A DNA stretch of 64,000 bases from DASWTL01 sp035575925. GTDB taxonomy: Bacteria; Bacteroidota; Bacteroidia; Sphingobacteriales; Sphingobacteriaceae. Both the position numbers and the translations under genes were made by a program. Each line of letters begins with the position of its first letter. Position 1 is the stretch's first letter. Where the stretch lies: NCBI GenBank assembly GCA_035575925.1, contig DATLXK010000063.1, positions 1 to 64,000 on the forward strand. The letters run 5' to 3'. Positions 14,898 to 24,177 of this stretch are shown here, in pieces. Under the pieces are notes generated by a model, which ran no database searches, was not told the origin of the DNA, and was given only the letters and a program-made list of their open reading frames with translations.

Positions 14898-17741
14898 CTA
14901 CCGTTTCATTTCCAGCCTTAAAAATTTACCTGTATGGCTGTTTTCAATCTTTAATAATTGTTCAGGAGTGCCTTCAAATAATATTTGTCCTCCTCCAGCA
15001 CCTCCTTCCGGTCCCAGATCAATTATCCAGTCGGCAACTTTTACAACATCCAAATTATGCTCAATCACCAAAACCGTATTTCCATGATCTACCAGCCGGT
15101 TTAGTACTCCCAGCAATACATTTATATCTTCAAAATGCAATCCGGTTGTGGGCTCATCCAAGATATAAAACGTCTGACCTGTATCCTTTTTTGAAAGCTC
15201 TGTAGCCAGCTTTACCCGCTGAGCTTCCCCTCCTGATAAAGTCGTTGATGACTGTCCTAATTTAATATATCCAAGTCCTACATCATTCAGGGTCTTAATT
15301 TTTCTGAAAATGGAAGGTATAGGTTCAAAGAAAGCGACTGCCTCTTCTATGCTCATATCCAATACATCGCTGATAGATTTTCCGTGATATCTAACTTCTA
15401 ATGTTTCGCGGTTGTAACGTTTTCCACTGCATTCTTCACAAGGAACCTGTACATCAGGGAGGAAATTCATCTCGATCACTTTCATTCCTGCACCCTGGCA
15501 GGTCTCACAACGTCCTCCTTTTACATTAAAAGAAAAGCGCCCGGGCTTATATCCCCTGATTTTTGCTTCAGGCAGTTGCACATACAAATTACGTATATCT
15601 GAAAATACACCCGTGTAAGTGGAAGGATTAGACCGCGGCGTTCTGCCAATTGCAGCCTGGTCTATTTCAATTACTTTGTCGATATACGCTAAACCTTCTA
15701 TCTTTTTAAAAGGCAATGGCTGTTTTTTCGCTCTGAAAAAATGTTTGTTTAATACAGGGTACAATGTTTCTGTTATCAGGCTGGATTTGCCACTGCCAGA
15801 AACCCCGGTCACACAGATCAGTTTACCCAGGGGAAACTCAACTGACACATTTTGCAGGTTATTACCAGATGCATTCTTTATAATCAGTTTATTGCCTGAA
15901 CCGGATCTTCGCTTTTTTGGAGTTTCAATTTCCCGTTCACCGCTTAAATAAGCGGTTGTAGTGGTCTTAGCTAATCTGATCTGCGCCGGAGTACCTTTTG
16001 CAACCACTTCGCCGCCATGTACACCTGCAGCGGGCCCCATGTCAATAACATAGTCCGCTTCCAGTATCATGTCTTTATCGTGTTCAACAACCAGTACTGA
16101 ATTCCCAATGTCTCGCAGGTTTTTTAATGCGGATATTAACCTCGCGTTATCCCGTTGATGCAAACCTATGCTCGGTTCATCCAAGATATAAAGTACGTTA
16201 ACAAGCTGAGATCCTATTTGGGTTGCCAAACGGATCCGTTGCGCCTCCCCTCCTGATAATGTTTTTGCAGTTCGGTTAAGTGTTAGATAATTTAATCCTA
16301 CATCCAAAAGGAACCCAATTCTTGCACGTATCTCTTTTAATATTTCTTTTGCAATAACATTTTGCCGCTCATCCAACCTGCTTTCAAGTGTTGAAAACCA
16401 ACTGGAGAGCCCAAAAATATCCATGCTGGATAGCTCAAAAATATTTTTATTATCGACCTTAATATGTAGCGATTCCTTTTTCAGCCTCGCTCCATCACAT
16501 TCGGGGCATGTTTTTACAACGCGAAAATTTTCCAGATCTTCACCAACCTCATCTCCCCGTTTTCCTGTTTGCTCTTCCAGCATTTTGATGATTCCGTCGA
16601 ACGATATCTGGTAATTTTGAACATTCCATTTATTGTATTCAACAGGCACCGTAATGATATCATCAGAACCGTTAAGGATAATATTAACCATCTCTTCGGG
16701 TATTTTTTCAAGCGGCGTTGAAAGAGAAAAGTTATATTTTTTTCCAAGTGCTTTTAATATCTGAAACACCCAGGTTTCTCTATACTCGCCAAGTGGTGCC
16801 AGCCCGCCCTGCAAAATATTAAGCTTCGGATTTGGAATAACAGCCGATTCATCAACCTCGAAAATATATCCCAACCCATCACATCTTCCACAGGCCCCAT
16901 AAGGAGAGTTAAAGGAAAATGAGTTTGGCTGTGGCTCATCATAGGAGATACCTGATACAGGATCCATTAAATACTTACTAAAAAAATATTCATTATTATC
17001 CTGATCTGATAGCTTGATTATTCCTTTAGCAGTCTTAAGGGCTAATTGAATAGAAGTATGAAGTCGTTTTTTATCAATATTGGTGACAACCAGCCGGTCT
17101 ACTACAATTTCAATATCATGTATTTTATACCGGTCAACCTGCATTTTGGGTGCCAGATCAACGATATCTCCATCAATACGAACCTTTATATACCCCTGTT
17201 TTCTTATTTGTTCAAATAGTTCTCTGTAATGTCCTTTACGTCCTTTAACTACCGGCGCTAAAATGTTTACAGGTTTACCATCAAACTTTTCCAGGATCGT
17301 ATTAAAAATCTGATCTTCAGACATACGTTCCATTTTTTCTCCGCTTATATAGGAATACGCCTCGCCTGTTTTGGCGAACAGAAGACGCATAAAATCATAT
17401 ATCTCAGTAATCGTTCCTACAGTTGACCGTGGGTTTTTGCTGGTCGTTTTTTGTTCTATTGCAATTACCGGGCTCAGTCCTGATATTTTATCCACATCAG
17501 GCCGTTCCATTCCACCTAAAAACTGGCGGGAATAGGCGCTGAACGTCTCCATATATCTACGCTGGCCTTCTGCATAAATAGTATCAAACGCAAGAGATGA
17601 TTTTCCGCTACCGCTAAGTCCGGTAATAACTACCAGTTTATTGCGTGGAAAAGAAATATCAATATTTTTTAAATTATGAACCCGGGCTCCGTAAACTTCA
17701 ACTTCACTTTGTTCACCCAGGTCGGGAATGGCAGTACTCAT
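14898..17741 (-). CDS. uvrA: UvrABC excision nuclease subunit A
   Basis: 947 residues, full length. Damage-recognition ATPase of nucleotide excision repair. Two ABC modules: the first Walker A is GLSGSGKSSLAFDT (about 42-55), the second is GVSGSGKSSLITETL (near 652); both LSGGEAQR signatures are present. Zinc-finger cysteines are seen in CGRCDGLGY, CPECDGARL and the CETCQGAG...CEECSG pair near 755-785. It is monocistronic, with no other repair gene beside it. Confidence 0.97.
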   Translation of the reverse strand: MSTAIPDLGEQSEVEVYGARVHNLKNIDISFPRNKLVVITGLSGSGKSSLAFDTIYAEGQRRYMETFSAYSRQFLGGMERPDVDKISGLSPVIAIEQKTTSKNPRSTVGTITEIYDFMRLLFAKTGEAYSYISGEKMERMSEDQIFNTILEKFDGKPVNILAPVVKGRKGHYRELFEQIRKQGYIKVRIDGDIVDLAPKMQVDRYKIHDIEIVVDRLVVTNIDKKRLHTSIQLALKTAKGIIKLSDQDNNEYFFSKYLMDPVSGISYDEPQPNSFSFNSPYGACGRCDGLGYIFEVDESAVIPNPKLNILQGGLAPLGEYRETWVFQILKALGKKYNFSLSTPLEKIPEEMVNIILNGSDDIITVPVEYNKWNVQNYQISFDGIIKMLEEQTGKRGDEVGEDLENFRVVKTCPECDGARLKKESLHIKVDNKNIFELSSMDIFGLSSWFSTLESRLDERQNVIAKEILKEIRARIGFLLDVGLNYLTLNRTAKTLSGGEAQRIRLATQIGSQLVNVLYILDEPSIGLHQRDNARLISALKNLRDIGNSVLVVEHDKDMILEADYVIDMGPAAGVHGGEVVAKGTPAQIRLAKTTTTAYLSGEREIETPKKRRSGSGNKLIIKNASGNNLQNVSVEFPLGKLICVTGVSGSGKSSLITETLYPVLNKHFFRAKKQPLPFKKIEGLAYIDKVIEIDQAAIGRTPRSNPSTYTGVFSDIRNLYVQLPEAKIRGYKPGRFSFNVKGGRCETCQGAGMKVIEMNFLPDVQVPCEECSGKRYNRETLEVRYHGKSISDVLDMSIEEAVAFFEPIPSIFRKIKTLNDVGLGYIKLGQSSTTLSGGEAQRVKLATELSKKDTGQTFYILDEPTTGLHFEDINVLLGVLNRLVDHGNTVLVIEHNLDVVKVADWIIDLGPEGGAGGGQILFEGTPEQLLKIENSHTGKFLRLEMKR

Positions 17742-17825
17742 AAATCAGAATTCTCTCAGAAAATCAAAAGCATAAAGATGCGATTATTTGTTCAGTAACC
17801 TTTCATATTTCATACGGCCTGAAAT

Positions 17826-17852
17826 AAAAAAGGCCGGACGCTTGCCCGGCCT
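17826..17852 (-). terminator. Terminator of the lytic transglycosylase gene
   Basis: AGGCCGG (17831-17837) pairs with CCGGCCT (17846-17852). On the minus strand a run of T follows. It lies 18 bases beyond the stop codon at 17871. Confidence 0.88.
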
Positions 17853-17870
17853 TAACATCATTAAATAAAT

Positions 17871-18722
17871 TTAATTCCTCAATAATGACAAAGCCATAAG
17901 GGCTTTTCTTTCCACCTCGGGATCCATTTTCCGCTTGCGGGGAACGGTTGAACTGGCAATAAGCTTAGGATTTTTATGAAAATAACCATATAATCTTGGT
18001 TTCTCGATAATTTCTTTCATGCTCATGAGCCTGTACACATAGGTAGCTGTCTCTCTATTGAGCTTCATCTTAAAATAATTATCTTCATTCTGACTTGACA
18101 TATGTCTTTTAAGACTATTTCCACCAATATTATACGCTGCGGCAACAAGAGTCCAGCTTCCAAATTCTTTATATAAAGACTTGATATATTTACATGCTGC
18201 GACGGTAGATTTACGAACATTATGGCGTTCATCTACATCACCGTTAACTTTCAACCCAAATCCTCTAGCTGTTGCAGGCATAAACTGCCAATATCCTGAT
18301 GCACCTTTACTGGAAGTACCGGCTTCAAAACCGCTTTCTACTAACGGAACATATTTAAAATCGTCAGGAATACCATATGCACGCAATATAGGGACAACAA
18401 CAGGAAACCATTTGGCTGCATTTCTATGCAGGTGAGTAGTTTGCATGGTATTGAAGGTGTAACTCGTTAACATTTTTTTCATCCTGGTTAATATTCCAGG
18501 GCTTTCTGCTGGCAAGTTTTCGTTGGCGAAAGAGTAGTTAAATTCTATCTGTTTTCCGAGCCCGCTAGCTAATATTTTTTTGTATGGATTCGCTGCATCA
18601 AAAGAGTCCTGAAAAGTATGGTGAGGTGCCGAAGCCTGTGCCGGAGAGCTATTAAGTAATAGCTTTGCTGATGAAATTAATCCCAATAACATCAAGCAGG
18701 TAATCAAGTGCTTTTTATTCAT
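17871..18722 (-). CDS. Lytic transglycosylase (SLT domain)
   Basis: 283 residues with an N-terminal secretion signal (hydrophobic stretch 6-20, cleavage near PAQASA). The SLT domain starts near residue 110: YVPLVESGFEAG contains the catalytic Glu, followed by GASGYWQFMPATARGFGL, AACKYIKSLYKEFG and AAAYNIGGNSL. It cleaves peptidoglycan glycan strands to 1,6-anhydro products, in wall turnover. It lacks the LysM repeats found in MltD. It has its own terminator and stands alone. Confidence 0.88.
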   Translation of the reverse strand: MNKKHLITCLMLLGLISSAKLLLNSSPAQASAPHHTFQDSFDAANPYKKILASGLGKQIEFNYSFANENLPAESPGILTRMKKMLTSYTFNTMQTTHLHRNAAKWFPVVVPILRAYGIPDDFKYVPLVESGFEAGTSSKGASGYWQFMPATARGFGLKVNGDVDERHNVRKSTVAACKYIKSLYKEFGSWTLVAAAYNIGGNSLKRHMSSQNEDNYFKMKLNRETATYVYRLMSMKEIIEKPRLYGYFHKNPKLIASSTVPRKRKMDPEVERKALMALSLLRN

Positions 18723-18900
18723 TCGATCTGCTTTAAGTAAAGTAAATAGGTAAACGCCTGCAAATATATAAAATATTTAGCTAATAATCAAATTGTTATG
18801 AAAACACCCTTGCAAGCTAATATAAAAAGTGTTAATTTTCTAGGTTAAACCACCCTTTAAAAGGTTCGGTTTTTTAGAACATGTCCTCATGTTATTTTGT

Positions 18901-18908
18901 TAACTTTG
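18901..18908 (+). promoter_or_regulatory. -7 promoter element of the pseudouridine synthase gene
   Basis: TAACTTTG matches TAnnTTTG and lies 33 bases before the ATG at 18942. No convincing TTG is found at the expected -33 position. Its place argues against the earlier in-frame TTG start at 18897. Confidence 0.55.
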
Positions 18909-18941
18909 CACCCCGTTCAAATACGGAAAACAATTCAACTT

Positions 18942-20231
18942 ATGCCTTTTAAAAATAACAGGAACAGTCGGGATGACAAGTCCAAAAAAAATACATCTCC
19001 AACAAAAAGGACTCGTATTAATTCCGATAGACCTTATAAAACTAACACCAATAATGAAGAAAAGTTTGGCGACCACGGAAACGACTTTAAAAAAGACCCC
19101 AAAAAATCGGATGTAAGTAATTACTATTCAACTGATAAATCAGATAATAAAACCACTTCCAGAAGCACCGGACAACAATCTGCTTTTGGTAAAAAGCCGT
19201 TCACTAAACCGGGTGCAGACCCCCGGGAAAATGCAGGCAGATCTTCAAGGGAAACCTGGAATAAAAGTGAAGGTTCCAACAGTAATCAAAAACGTATTCC
19301 GGATTCATCCAGAACTAAAAAAGCATTTGGCGAAAGTGGGAATTCTTTCAAAAAAGAAGGAGAAAACCGTGGTGGGTTTAGAAAACCTTTTAACCGCGAT
19401 GACAAAAGCGGCAAACCTGCAGACCGCTATAGAAAAGATGACCGGAAATGGAGTTCAGAGGAAAGGGTTTCATCTGGCAATCGTGCAAAAAAAACGATAT
19501 CTAAAGTTGATGACGGACTTATCAGGCTCAACAGATATATTGCAAACGCAGGAATATGTTCCAGAAGAAAAGCAGATGAGCTCATTGGGGCAGGAGTAGT
19601 TTCTGTTAACGGGCAGGCTATTTCGGAATTAGGCTTCAAGGTTGATCCTTTTAAAGATGAAGTACGTTATAATGGTCAGTTGCTCAAACGTGAGAAGATG
19701 GTTTACGTGCTTTTAAATAAGCCTAAAGATTACATTACTACTACGGATGACCCACAGGAACGCCGTACGGTTATGCAACTGGTAGAAAAGGCATCAAGAG
19801 AACGGATATACCCCGTAGGCCGGCTTGACAGAAATACAACAGGTTTGTTATTGATGACCAACGACGGCGATCTGGCAGATAAGCTTTCACATCCCCGAAA
19901 CAACATTACTAAAATATATCAGGCAGAATTAAATAAAAATCTAACTCAGGGAGACTTGAATAAAATTGCGTTTGGCCTTGAATTGGAAGATGGATTAATA
20001 AAGCCTGATGAAGTTACCTATGTACAAGGTGGAAGTAAGCGTGAAATAGGAATACAAATCCATAGCGGCAAAAATCGTATCGTACGAAGAATTTTTGAAC
20101 ACCTGGGATATGATGTTATCAAACTGGATCGTGTAATTTATGCCAACCTAACTAAAAAAGATCTTCCAAAAGGACGCTGGAGATATCTTGAAGAAAAAGA
20201 AGTCATCCAGCTTAAACACCTCATGCAATAA
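18942..20231 (+). CDS. Pseudouridine synthase, RluB/RsuA family, with long charged N-terminal extension
   Basis: 429 residues from ATG 18942. Residues 1 to about 185 are a low-complexity, Lys/Arg/Ser/Asn-rich extension, probably disordered and RNA-binding. An S4 domain follows (IRLNRYIANAGICSRRKADE), then the catalytic domain with YPVGRLDRNTTGLLLMTNDG, where the Asp is the nucleophile. Family members modify 23S rRNA near the peptidyl-transferase centre (RluB) or 16S rRNA (RsuA). Extensions like this are common in Bacteroidota. It ends at a shared terminator facing dnaK. Confidence 0.85.
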   Translation: MPFKNNRNSRDDKSKKNTSPTKRTRINSDRPYKTNTNNEEKFGDHGNDFKKDPKKSDVSNYYSTDKSDNKTTSRSTGQQSAFGKKPFTKPGADPRENAGRSSRETWNKSEGSNSNQKRIPDSSRTKKAFGESGNSFKKEGENRGGFRKPFNRDDKSGKPADRYRKDDRKWSSEERVSSGNRAKKTISKVDDGLIRLNRYIANAGICSRRKADELIGAGVVSVNGQAISELGFKVDPFKDEVRYNGQLLKREKMVYVLLNKPKDYITTTDDPQERRTVMQLVEKASRERIYPVGRLDRNTTGLLLMTNDGDLADKLSHPRNNITKIYQAELNKNLTQGDLNKIAFGLELEDGLIKPDEVTYVQGGSKREIGIQIHSGKNRIVRRIFEHLGYDVIKLDRVIYANLTKKDLPKGRWRYLEEKEVIQLKHLMQ

Positions 20232-20275
20232 TTTGCTTTGGCTTAGGTATCGAATGAAACGGTAATACAATTAAT

Positions 20276-20312
20276 AAAAAAAACCGGGTCCAAATGGCCC
20301 GGATTTTTTTAT
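20276..20312. terminator. Bidirectional terminator between the pseudouridine synthase gene and dnaK
   Basis: AAACCGGGTCC pairs with GGCCCGGATTT around CAAAT, flanked by A and T runs. It serves the two convergent genes. Confidence 0.85.
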
Positions 20313-20329
20313 TAATAAATTAGCAACTG

Positions 20330-22243
20330 TTATTTCTTATCGTCTTTCACTTCTTCAAAATCCACATCAGTTACTGTATCCGAACTTTCTTCCTGAGGTT
20401 GCCCTTGGTTTGTACCTGCATCCCCCGGTTGAGCACCGTCTTGAGTTGCTTTATACATTTCTTCTGATGCTGCAGTCCATGCATTTTGTAGTTCTTCCTG
20501 AGAACTTTCGATATCAGTAAAGCTTTTTGCAGCATAGGCATCTTTAAGCTTTTTCAATGAATCTTCAATAGGAGCCTTCTTATCAGCTGATATTTTATCG
20601 CCATACTCCTTTAATTGTTTTTCAGTTGAGAAGATTAATGCATCAGCTCCATTCAACTTATCAATTTCATCTTTTGCTATCTTATCTGACTCAGCATTCG
20701 CTTCAGCTTCCTGTTTCATCTTTTGAATTTCTTCTTCAGATAAACCGGAAGAAGCCTCAATACGAATTTTCTGTTCCTTACCGGTCGCTTTATCTTTTGC
20801 ACCAACATGCAGGATACCATTTGCATCAATATCAAATGTTACCTCTACCTGAGGTACGCCGCGTGGTGCAGGCGGTAGTCCATCTAAGTGGAAACGGCCA
20901 ATTGTACGGTTCTGATTTGCCATAGGCCGTTCACCTTGTAAAATGTGTATCTCAACGGATGGTTGATTATCAGACGCTGTTGAGAACACTTCAGATTTTT
21001 TAGTCGGAATTGTTGTATTGGACTCAATTAATTTAGTCATCACACCACCCATGGTCTCAATTCCCAATGACAGTGGAGTAACATCAAGCAATAATACATC
21101 CTTTACCTCTCCGGTTAATACACCCCCCTGAATAGCTGCACCAATGGCAACTACCTCATCAGGATTTACACCCTTTGAAGGATCTTTTCCAAAGAAGCTT
21201 TTAACTGCATCCTGAACAGCAGGAATACGGGTTGAACCTCCAACAAGAATTATTTCATCTATATCTGATGTTGATAAACCAGCATTCTTAAGTGCAGATT
21301 TACATGGTTCAATGGTTCTTTTTATAAGACTATCAGCTAACTGCTCAAACTTAGCCCGGGTTAAAGTACGAACTAAGTGTTTCGGTCCGCTTTGATCAGC
21401 AGTAATATACGGAAGATTAATTTCGGTTTGTGTAGAACTGGAAAGCTCAATCTTCGCTTTTTCAGCTGCTTCTTTTAAACGTTGTAGCGCCATCGGATCT
21501 TTTGCAAGATCCATCCCGTTCTCAGTCTTAAACTCAGTACCTAACCAATCGATTATTACCTGGTCAAAATCATCCCCACCCAGGTGAGTATCACCATCAG
21601 TAGATTTAACTTCAAATACTCCATCGCCCAATTCAAGCACTGATACGTCATGTGTACCTCCACCACAATCAAACACAACAATTTTCATATCCTTGTGTGC
21701 CTTATCCAACCCGTAGGCTAAAGCGGCTGCAGTAGGTTCATTAATAATACGTTTAACTTCTAAACCTGCAATTTCACCAGCTTCTTTGGTAGCCTGACGT
21801 TGAGCATCATTAAAATATGCAGGAACAGTAATAACTGCCGCTGTTACTTCATGCCCAAGAAAATCTTCAGCGGTTTTTTTCATTTTTTGCAGGATCATTG
21901 CTGATAGTTCCTGCGGAGTATATTTCCTATCTTCAATTTCGACACGAGGAGTATTATTATCACCTTTTACCACTTTGTACGGTACGCGGGCTATTTCTTT
22001 TGAAACTTCACCGTAACTATTACCCATGAAGCGTTTAATGGAATAGATAGTTTTTGTAGGATTTGTAATTGCCTGACGCTTCGCCGGGTCGCCTACTTTA
22101 CGCTCGCCATTTTCAACGAAAGCTACAATAGATGGAGTTGTACGTTTTCCCTCGCTATTTGCAATAACGACAGGTTCATTACCTTCCATCACGGCCACAC
22201 AAGAGTTAGTTGTTCCAAGGTCGATACCAATAATTTTTGACAT
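20330..22243 (-). CDS. dnaK: Chaperone DnaK (Hsp70)
   Basis: 637 residues. Nucleotide-binding domain from IGIDLGTTNSCVAVMEG (residues 4-20) through GGSTRIPAVQ near 335, substrate-binding domain from about 390, and helical lid. The tail is Gln/Gly/Ser-rich and ends VDFEEVKDDKK, similar to the acidic EEV(K/D) ends of other DnaK proteins. It refolds proteins with DnaJ and GrpE, neither of which is adjacent. The upstream region carries a sigma-54-like element and a palindrome instead of a CIRCE box. Confidence 0.97.
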   Translation of the reverse strand: MSKIIGIDLGTTNSCVAVMEGNEPVVIANSEGKRTTPSIVAFVENGERKVGDPAKRQAITNPTKTIYSIKRFMGNSYGEVSKEIARVPYKVVKGDNNTPRVEIEDRKYTPQELSAMILQKMKKTAEDFLGHEVTAAVITVPAYFNDAQRQATKEAGEIAGLEVKRIINEPTAAALAYGLDKAHKDMKIVVFDCGGGTHDVSVLELGDGVFEVKSTDGDTHLGGDDFDQVIIDWLGTEFKTENGMDLAKDPMALQRLKEAAEKAKIELSSSTQTEINLPYITADQSGPKHLVRTLTRAKFEQLADSLIKRTIEPCKSALKNAGLSTSDIDEIILVGGSTRIPAVQDAVKSFFGKDPSKGVNPDEVVAIGAAIQGGVLTGEVKDVLLLDVTPLSLGIETMGGVMTKLIESNTTIPTKKSEVFSTASDNQPSVEIHILQGERPMANQNRTIGRFHLDGLPPAPRGVPQVEVTFDIDANGILHVGAKDKATGKEQKIRIEASSGLSEEEIQKMKQEAEANAESDKIAKDEIDKLNGADALIFSTEKQLKEYGDKISADKKAPIEDSLKKLKDAYAAKSFTDIESSQEELQNAWTAASEEMYKATQDGAQPGDAGTNQGQPQEESSDTVTDVDFEEVKDDKK

Positions 22244-22283
22244 GCTTATTATTCTTTAATTGTTCAATATTCTAAACTCTTTT

Positions 22284-22324
22284 ATCAAGGGTTGTGCCAA
22301 GAGTACTTGTCAGTGTTAATGACA
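22284..22324 (-). promoter_or_regulatory. Sigma-54-like promoter with upstream palindrome, controlling dnaK
   Basis: Reading the minus strand, TGTCA-N7-TGACA (22308-22324) is a perfect palindrome. It is followed by TTGGCACAACCCTTGAT (within 22284-22301), which has the GG-N10-G(A) layout of a -24/-12 promoter with one deviation (TTGA for TTGC). The ATG is about 40 bases further. This suggests enhancer-type or palindrome-dependent heat-shock control. Confidence 0.5.
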
Positions 22325-22390
22325 GAAAAGAGATCGATTAGCCCAATCATCCGGATACCAAAATGACAGGATGACAGAATAGCAAAAACA

Positions 22391-22418
22391 AAAAAAGCCC
22401 CGGGATCACCGGAGCTTT
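22391..22418 (-). terminator. Terminator of the ribosomal superoperon
   Basis: On the minus strand AAGCTCCGG pairs with CCGGGGCTT around TGATC, followed by seven T, 20 bases after the rplQ stop. Confidence 0.88.
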
Positions 22419-22437
22419 ATAAATATCAGGAATAAGA

Positions 22438-23052
22438 TTATTCTCCCTTCTTTTCGTCTTTTGGTGTTTCTAAAGGTTCTTCCGCAGGTGAAGATTCTTC
22501 TTCAGACTCAGTTGTAGTTTCTGTAACGGGAATTTCTTCGGCAGCTGCAGACTCTTCAGCAGGTATTGTTTCATCTGTCGTAGTTTCCGCTTTTCCTTCT
22601 TCAACTTTTCCTGCGGTTTCAGTTTTTTTGGCTTTACCTCCACGACGACGGGTGGTTTTCTTTTCTTCAACCAGCGTGCCGGATGAATAAAGTGCGTTAA
22701 AGTCTACCAACTCAATCATTGCCATTTCAGCGTTATCGCCCATACGGTTATCCAATTTCAGGATACGTGTATAACCACCGGGGCGTGCAGCTACTTTTTC
22801 AGCAACCTCACGGAAAAGTATTGCCGTGGTTTCTTTATCTTTCAGATAAGAGAATACTGTACGCCGGGAATGTGTGGTATCATTCTTAGATTTAGTGATT
22901 AATGGCTCTACATATTTACGCAACTCCTTCGCTTTTGCCAGCGTTGTTGTAATACGTTTATGGAGGATAAGCGATGAGGCCATATTTGCCAACATTGCCT
23001 TTCTGTGGGTGTTGGTACGACCTAGATGATTATGTGTTTTACCGTGTCTCAT
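22438..23052 (-). CDS. rplQ: Ribosomal protein L17 with acidic C-terminal extension
   Basis: 204 residues; the L17 core (MRHGKTHNHLGRTNTHRKAM to about residue 118) is the usual size. A basic patch (KKTTRRRGGKAKK) then leads into about 65 residues rich in Glu, Thr, Ala and Pro. L17 sits by the exit of the peptide tunnel. The extension is probably disordered; similar tails are seen in other Bacteroidota L17 proteins. Last gene of the operon. Confidence 0.95.
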   Translation of the reverse strand: MRHGKTHNHLGRTNTHRKAMLANMASSLILHKRITTTLAKAKELRKYVEPLITKSKNDTTHSRRTVFSYLKDKETTAILFREVAEKVAARPGGYTRILKLDNRMGDNAEMAMIELVDFNALYSSGTLVEEKKTTRRRGGKAKKTETAGKVEEGKAETTTDETIPAEESAAAEEIPVTETTTESEEESSPAEEPLETPKDEKKGE

Positions 23053-23116
23053 GTGTATTTTATTGCACGTGCATACCGTTTCCCGAGATGCGGGAAGGAA
23101 TTATGCGTCGCTTATG

Positions 23117-24109
23117 TTATTCTTCGTCTAATTTAAATTTTGAAAGGTTCATTCCGAATGATAATCCTTTTGACTTTACAAGATCCTGAATTTCAGTCAG
23201 TGATTTCTTACCAAAGTTTCTGAATTTCAGCATGTCAGCAACATCATAAGAAACGAGTTCTGACAGGCTGCGGATATCAGCTGCTTTTAAGCAGTTTAAT
23301 GCGCGCACAGAAAGATCAAGATCAACCAGTTCGGTTTTAAGAATCTTACGCATGTGCAGGATTTCCTCGTCAACTTCTTTAGTTTCTTCTTTAGCCTGAG
23401 CTTCAAGCATGATGTTCTCATCAGAGAATAACATAAAGTGATGAATAAGGATTTTTGCAGCTTCCTTTAAAGCATCTTCAGGATGAATAGATCCATCAGT
23501 AGCAATATCAAGAACTAATTTTTCATAATCTGTCTTCTGCTCAACACGAAAGTTCTCAATAGTATATTTAACATTCTTGATTGGAGTAAATATCGAATCT
23601 ATAGCTATAACTCCGACAACAGCTTCGGCATTTTTATTTTCTTCTGCAGCAATATATCCCCGTCCCTTACTCACTGTAAGCTCTACTTCAAGAGTTACAG
23701 AATTTTCCATATTGCAAATTACCAGATCAGGGTTTAATACGGTAAAATTACTTGAGAACTTGGTGATATCACCGGCGGAAAATTTATCCTGACCATTAAT
23801 GAGAACGAAGATCTTTTCAGAGTCGCCTGATTCATTAACTTTTTGAAAACGCACCTGCTTTAAATTTAGAATTATCTCAGTAACATCTTCCACCACACCT
23901 TTGATAGTAGAAAATTCGTGTGAAACACCTGAAAAACGCACAGAAGTAATTGCGAAGCCTTCCAAAGAAGACAACAGGATACGACGTAAAGCATTACCTA
24001 TAGTTACTCCGAAGCCAGGCTCCAACGGGCGAAATTCAAATGTACCGTCGAAATCTGTTGATTTCTGCATGATAACCTTATCAGGTTTCTGAAATGCTAA
24101 AATTGCCAT
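23117..24109 (-). CDS. rpoA: RNA polymerase alpha subunit
   Basis: 330 residues, normal length. The N-terminal domain (dimerisation, beta/beta' assembly) contains GFGVTIGNALRRILLSSLEG (about 33-52). The C-terminal domain, from about 250, has LSVRALNCLKAADIRSLSEL and FGKKSLTEI, which contact UP-element DNA and activators. It lies 64 bases upstream of rplQ and 68 bases downstream of rpsD in the alpha operon. Confidence 0.98.
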   Translation of the reverse strand: MAILAFQKPDKVIMQKSTDFDGTFEFRPLEPGFGVTIGNALRRILLSSLEGFAITSVRFSGVSHEFSTIKGVVEDVTEIILNLKQVRFQKVNESGDSEKIFVLINGQDKFSAGDITKFSSNFTVLNPDLVICNMENSVTLEVELTVSKGRGYIAAEENKNAEAVVGVIAIDSIFTPIKNVKYTIENFRVEQKTDYEKLVLDIATDGSIHPEDALKEAAKILIHHFMLFSDENIMLEAQAKEETKEVDEEILHMRKILKTELVDLDLSVRALNCLKAADIRSLSELVSYDVADMLKFRNFGKKSLTEIQDLVKSKGLSFGMNLSKFKLDEE

Positions 24110-24177
24110 TATGTATACTATTAATTGTAAGTTAGATAATTGTATATAAGAACAGGCTTTAAGGGCCCGGTTCTTTA

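Noticed and set aside
22244..22437. CIRCE element before dnaK
   Set aside because: No TTAGCACTC-N9-GAGTGCTAA; the palindrome found is TGTCA-N7-TGACA.
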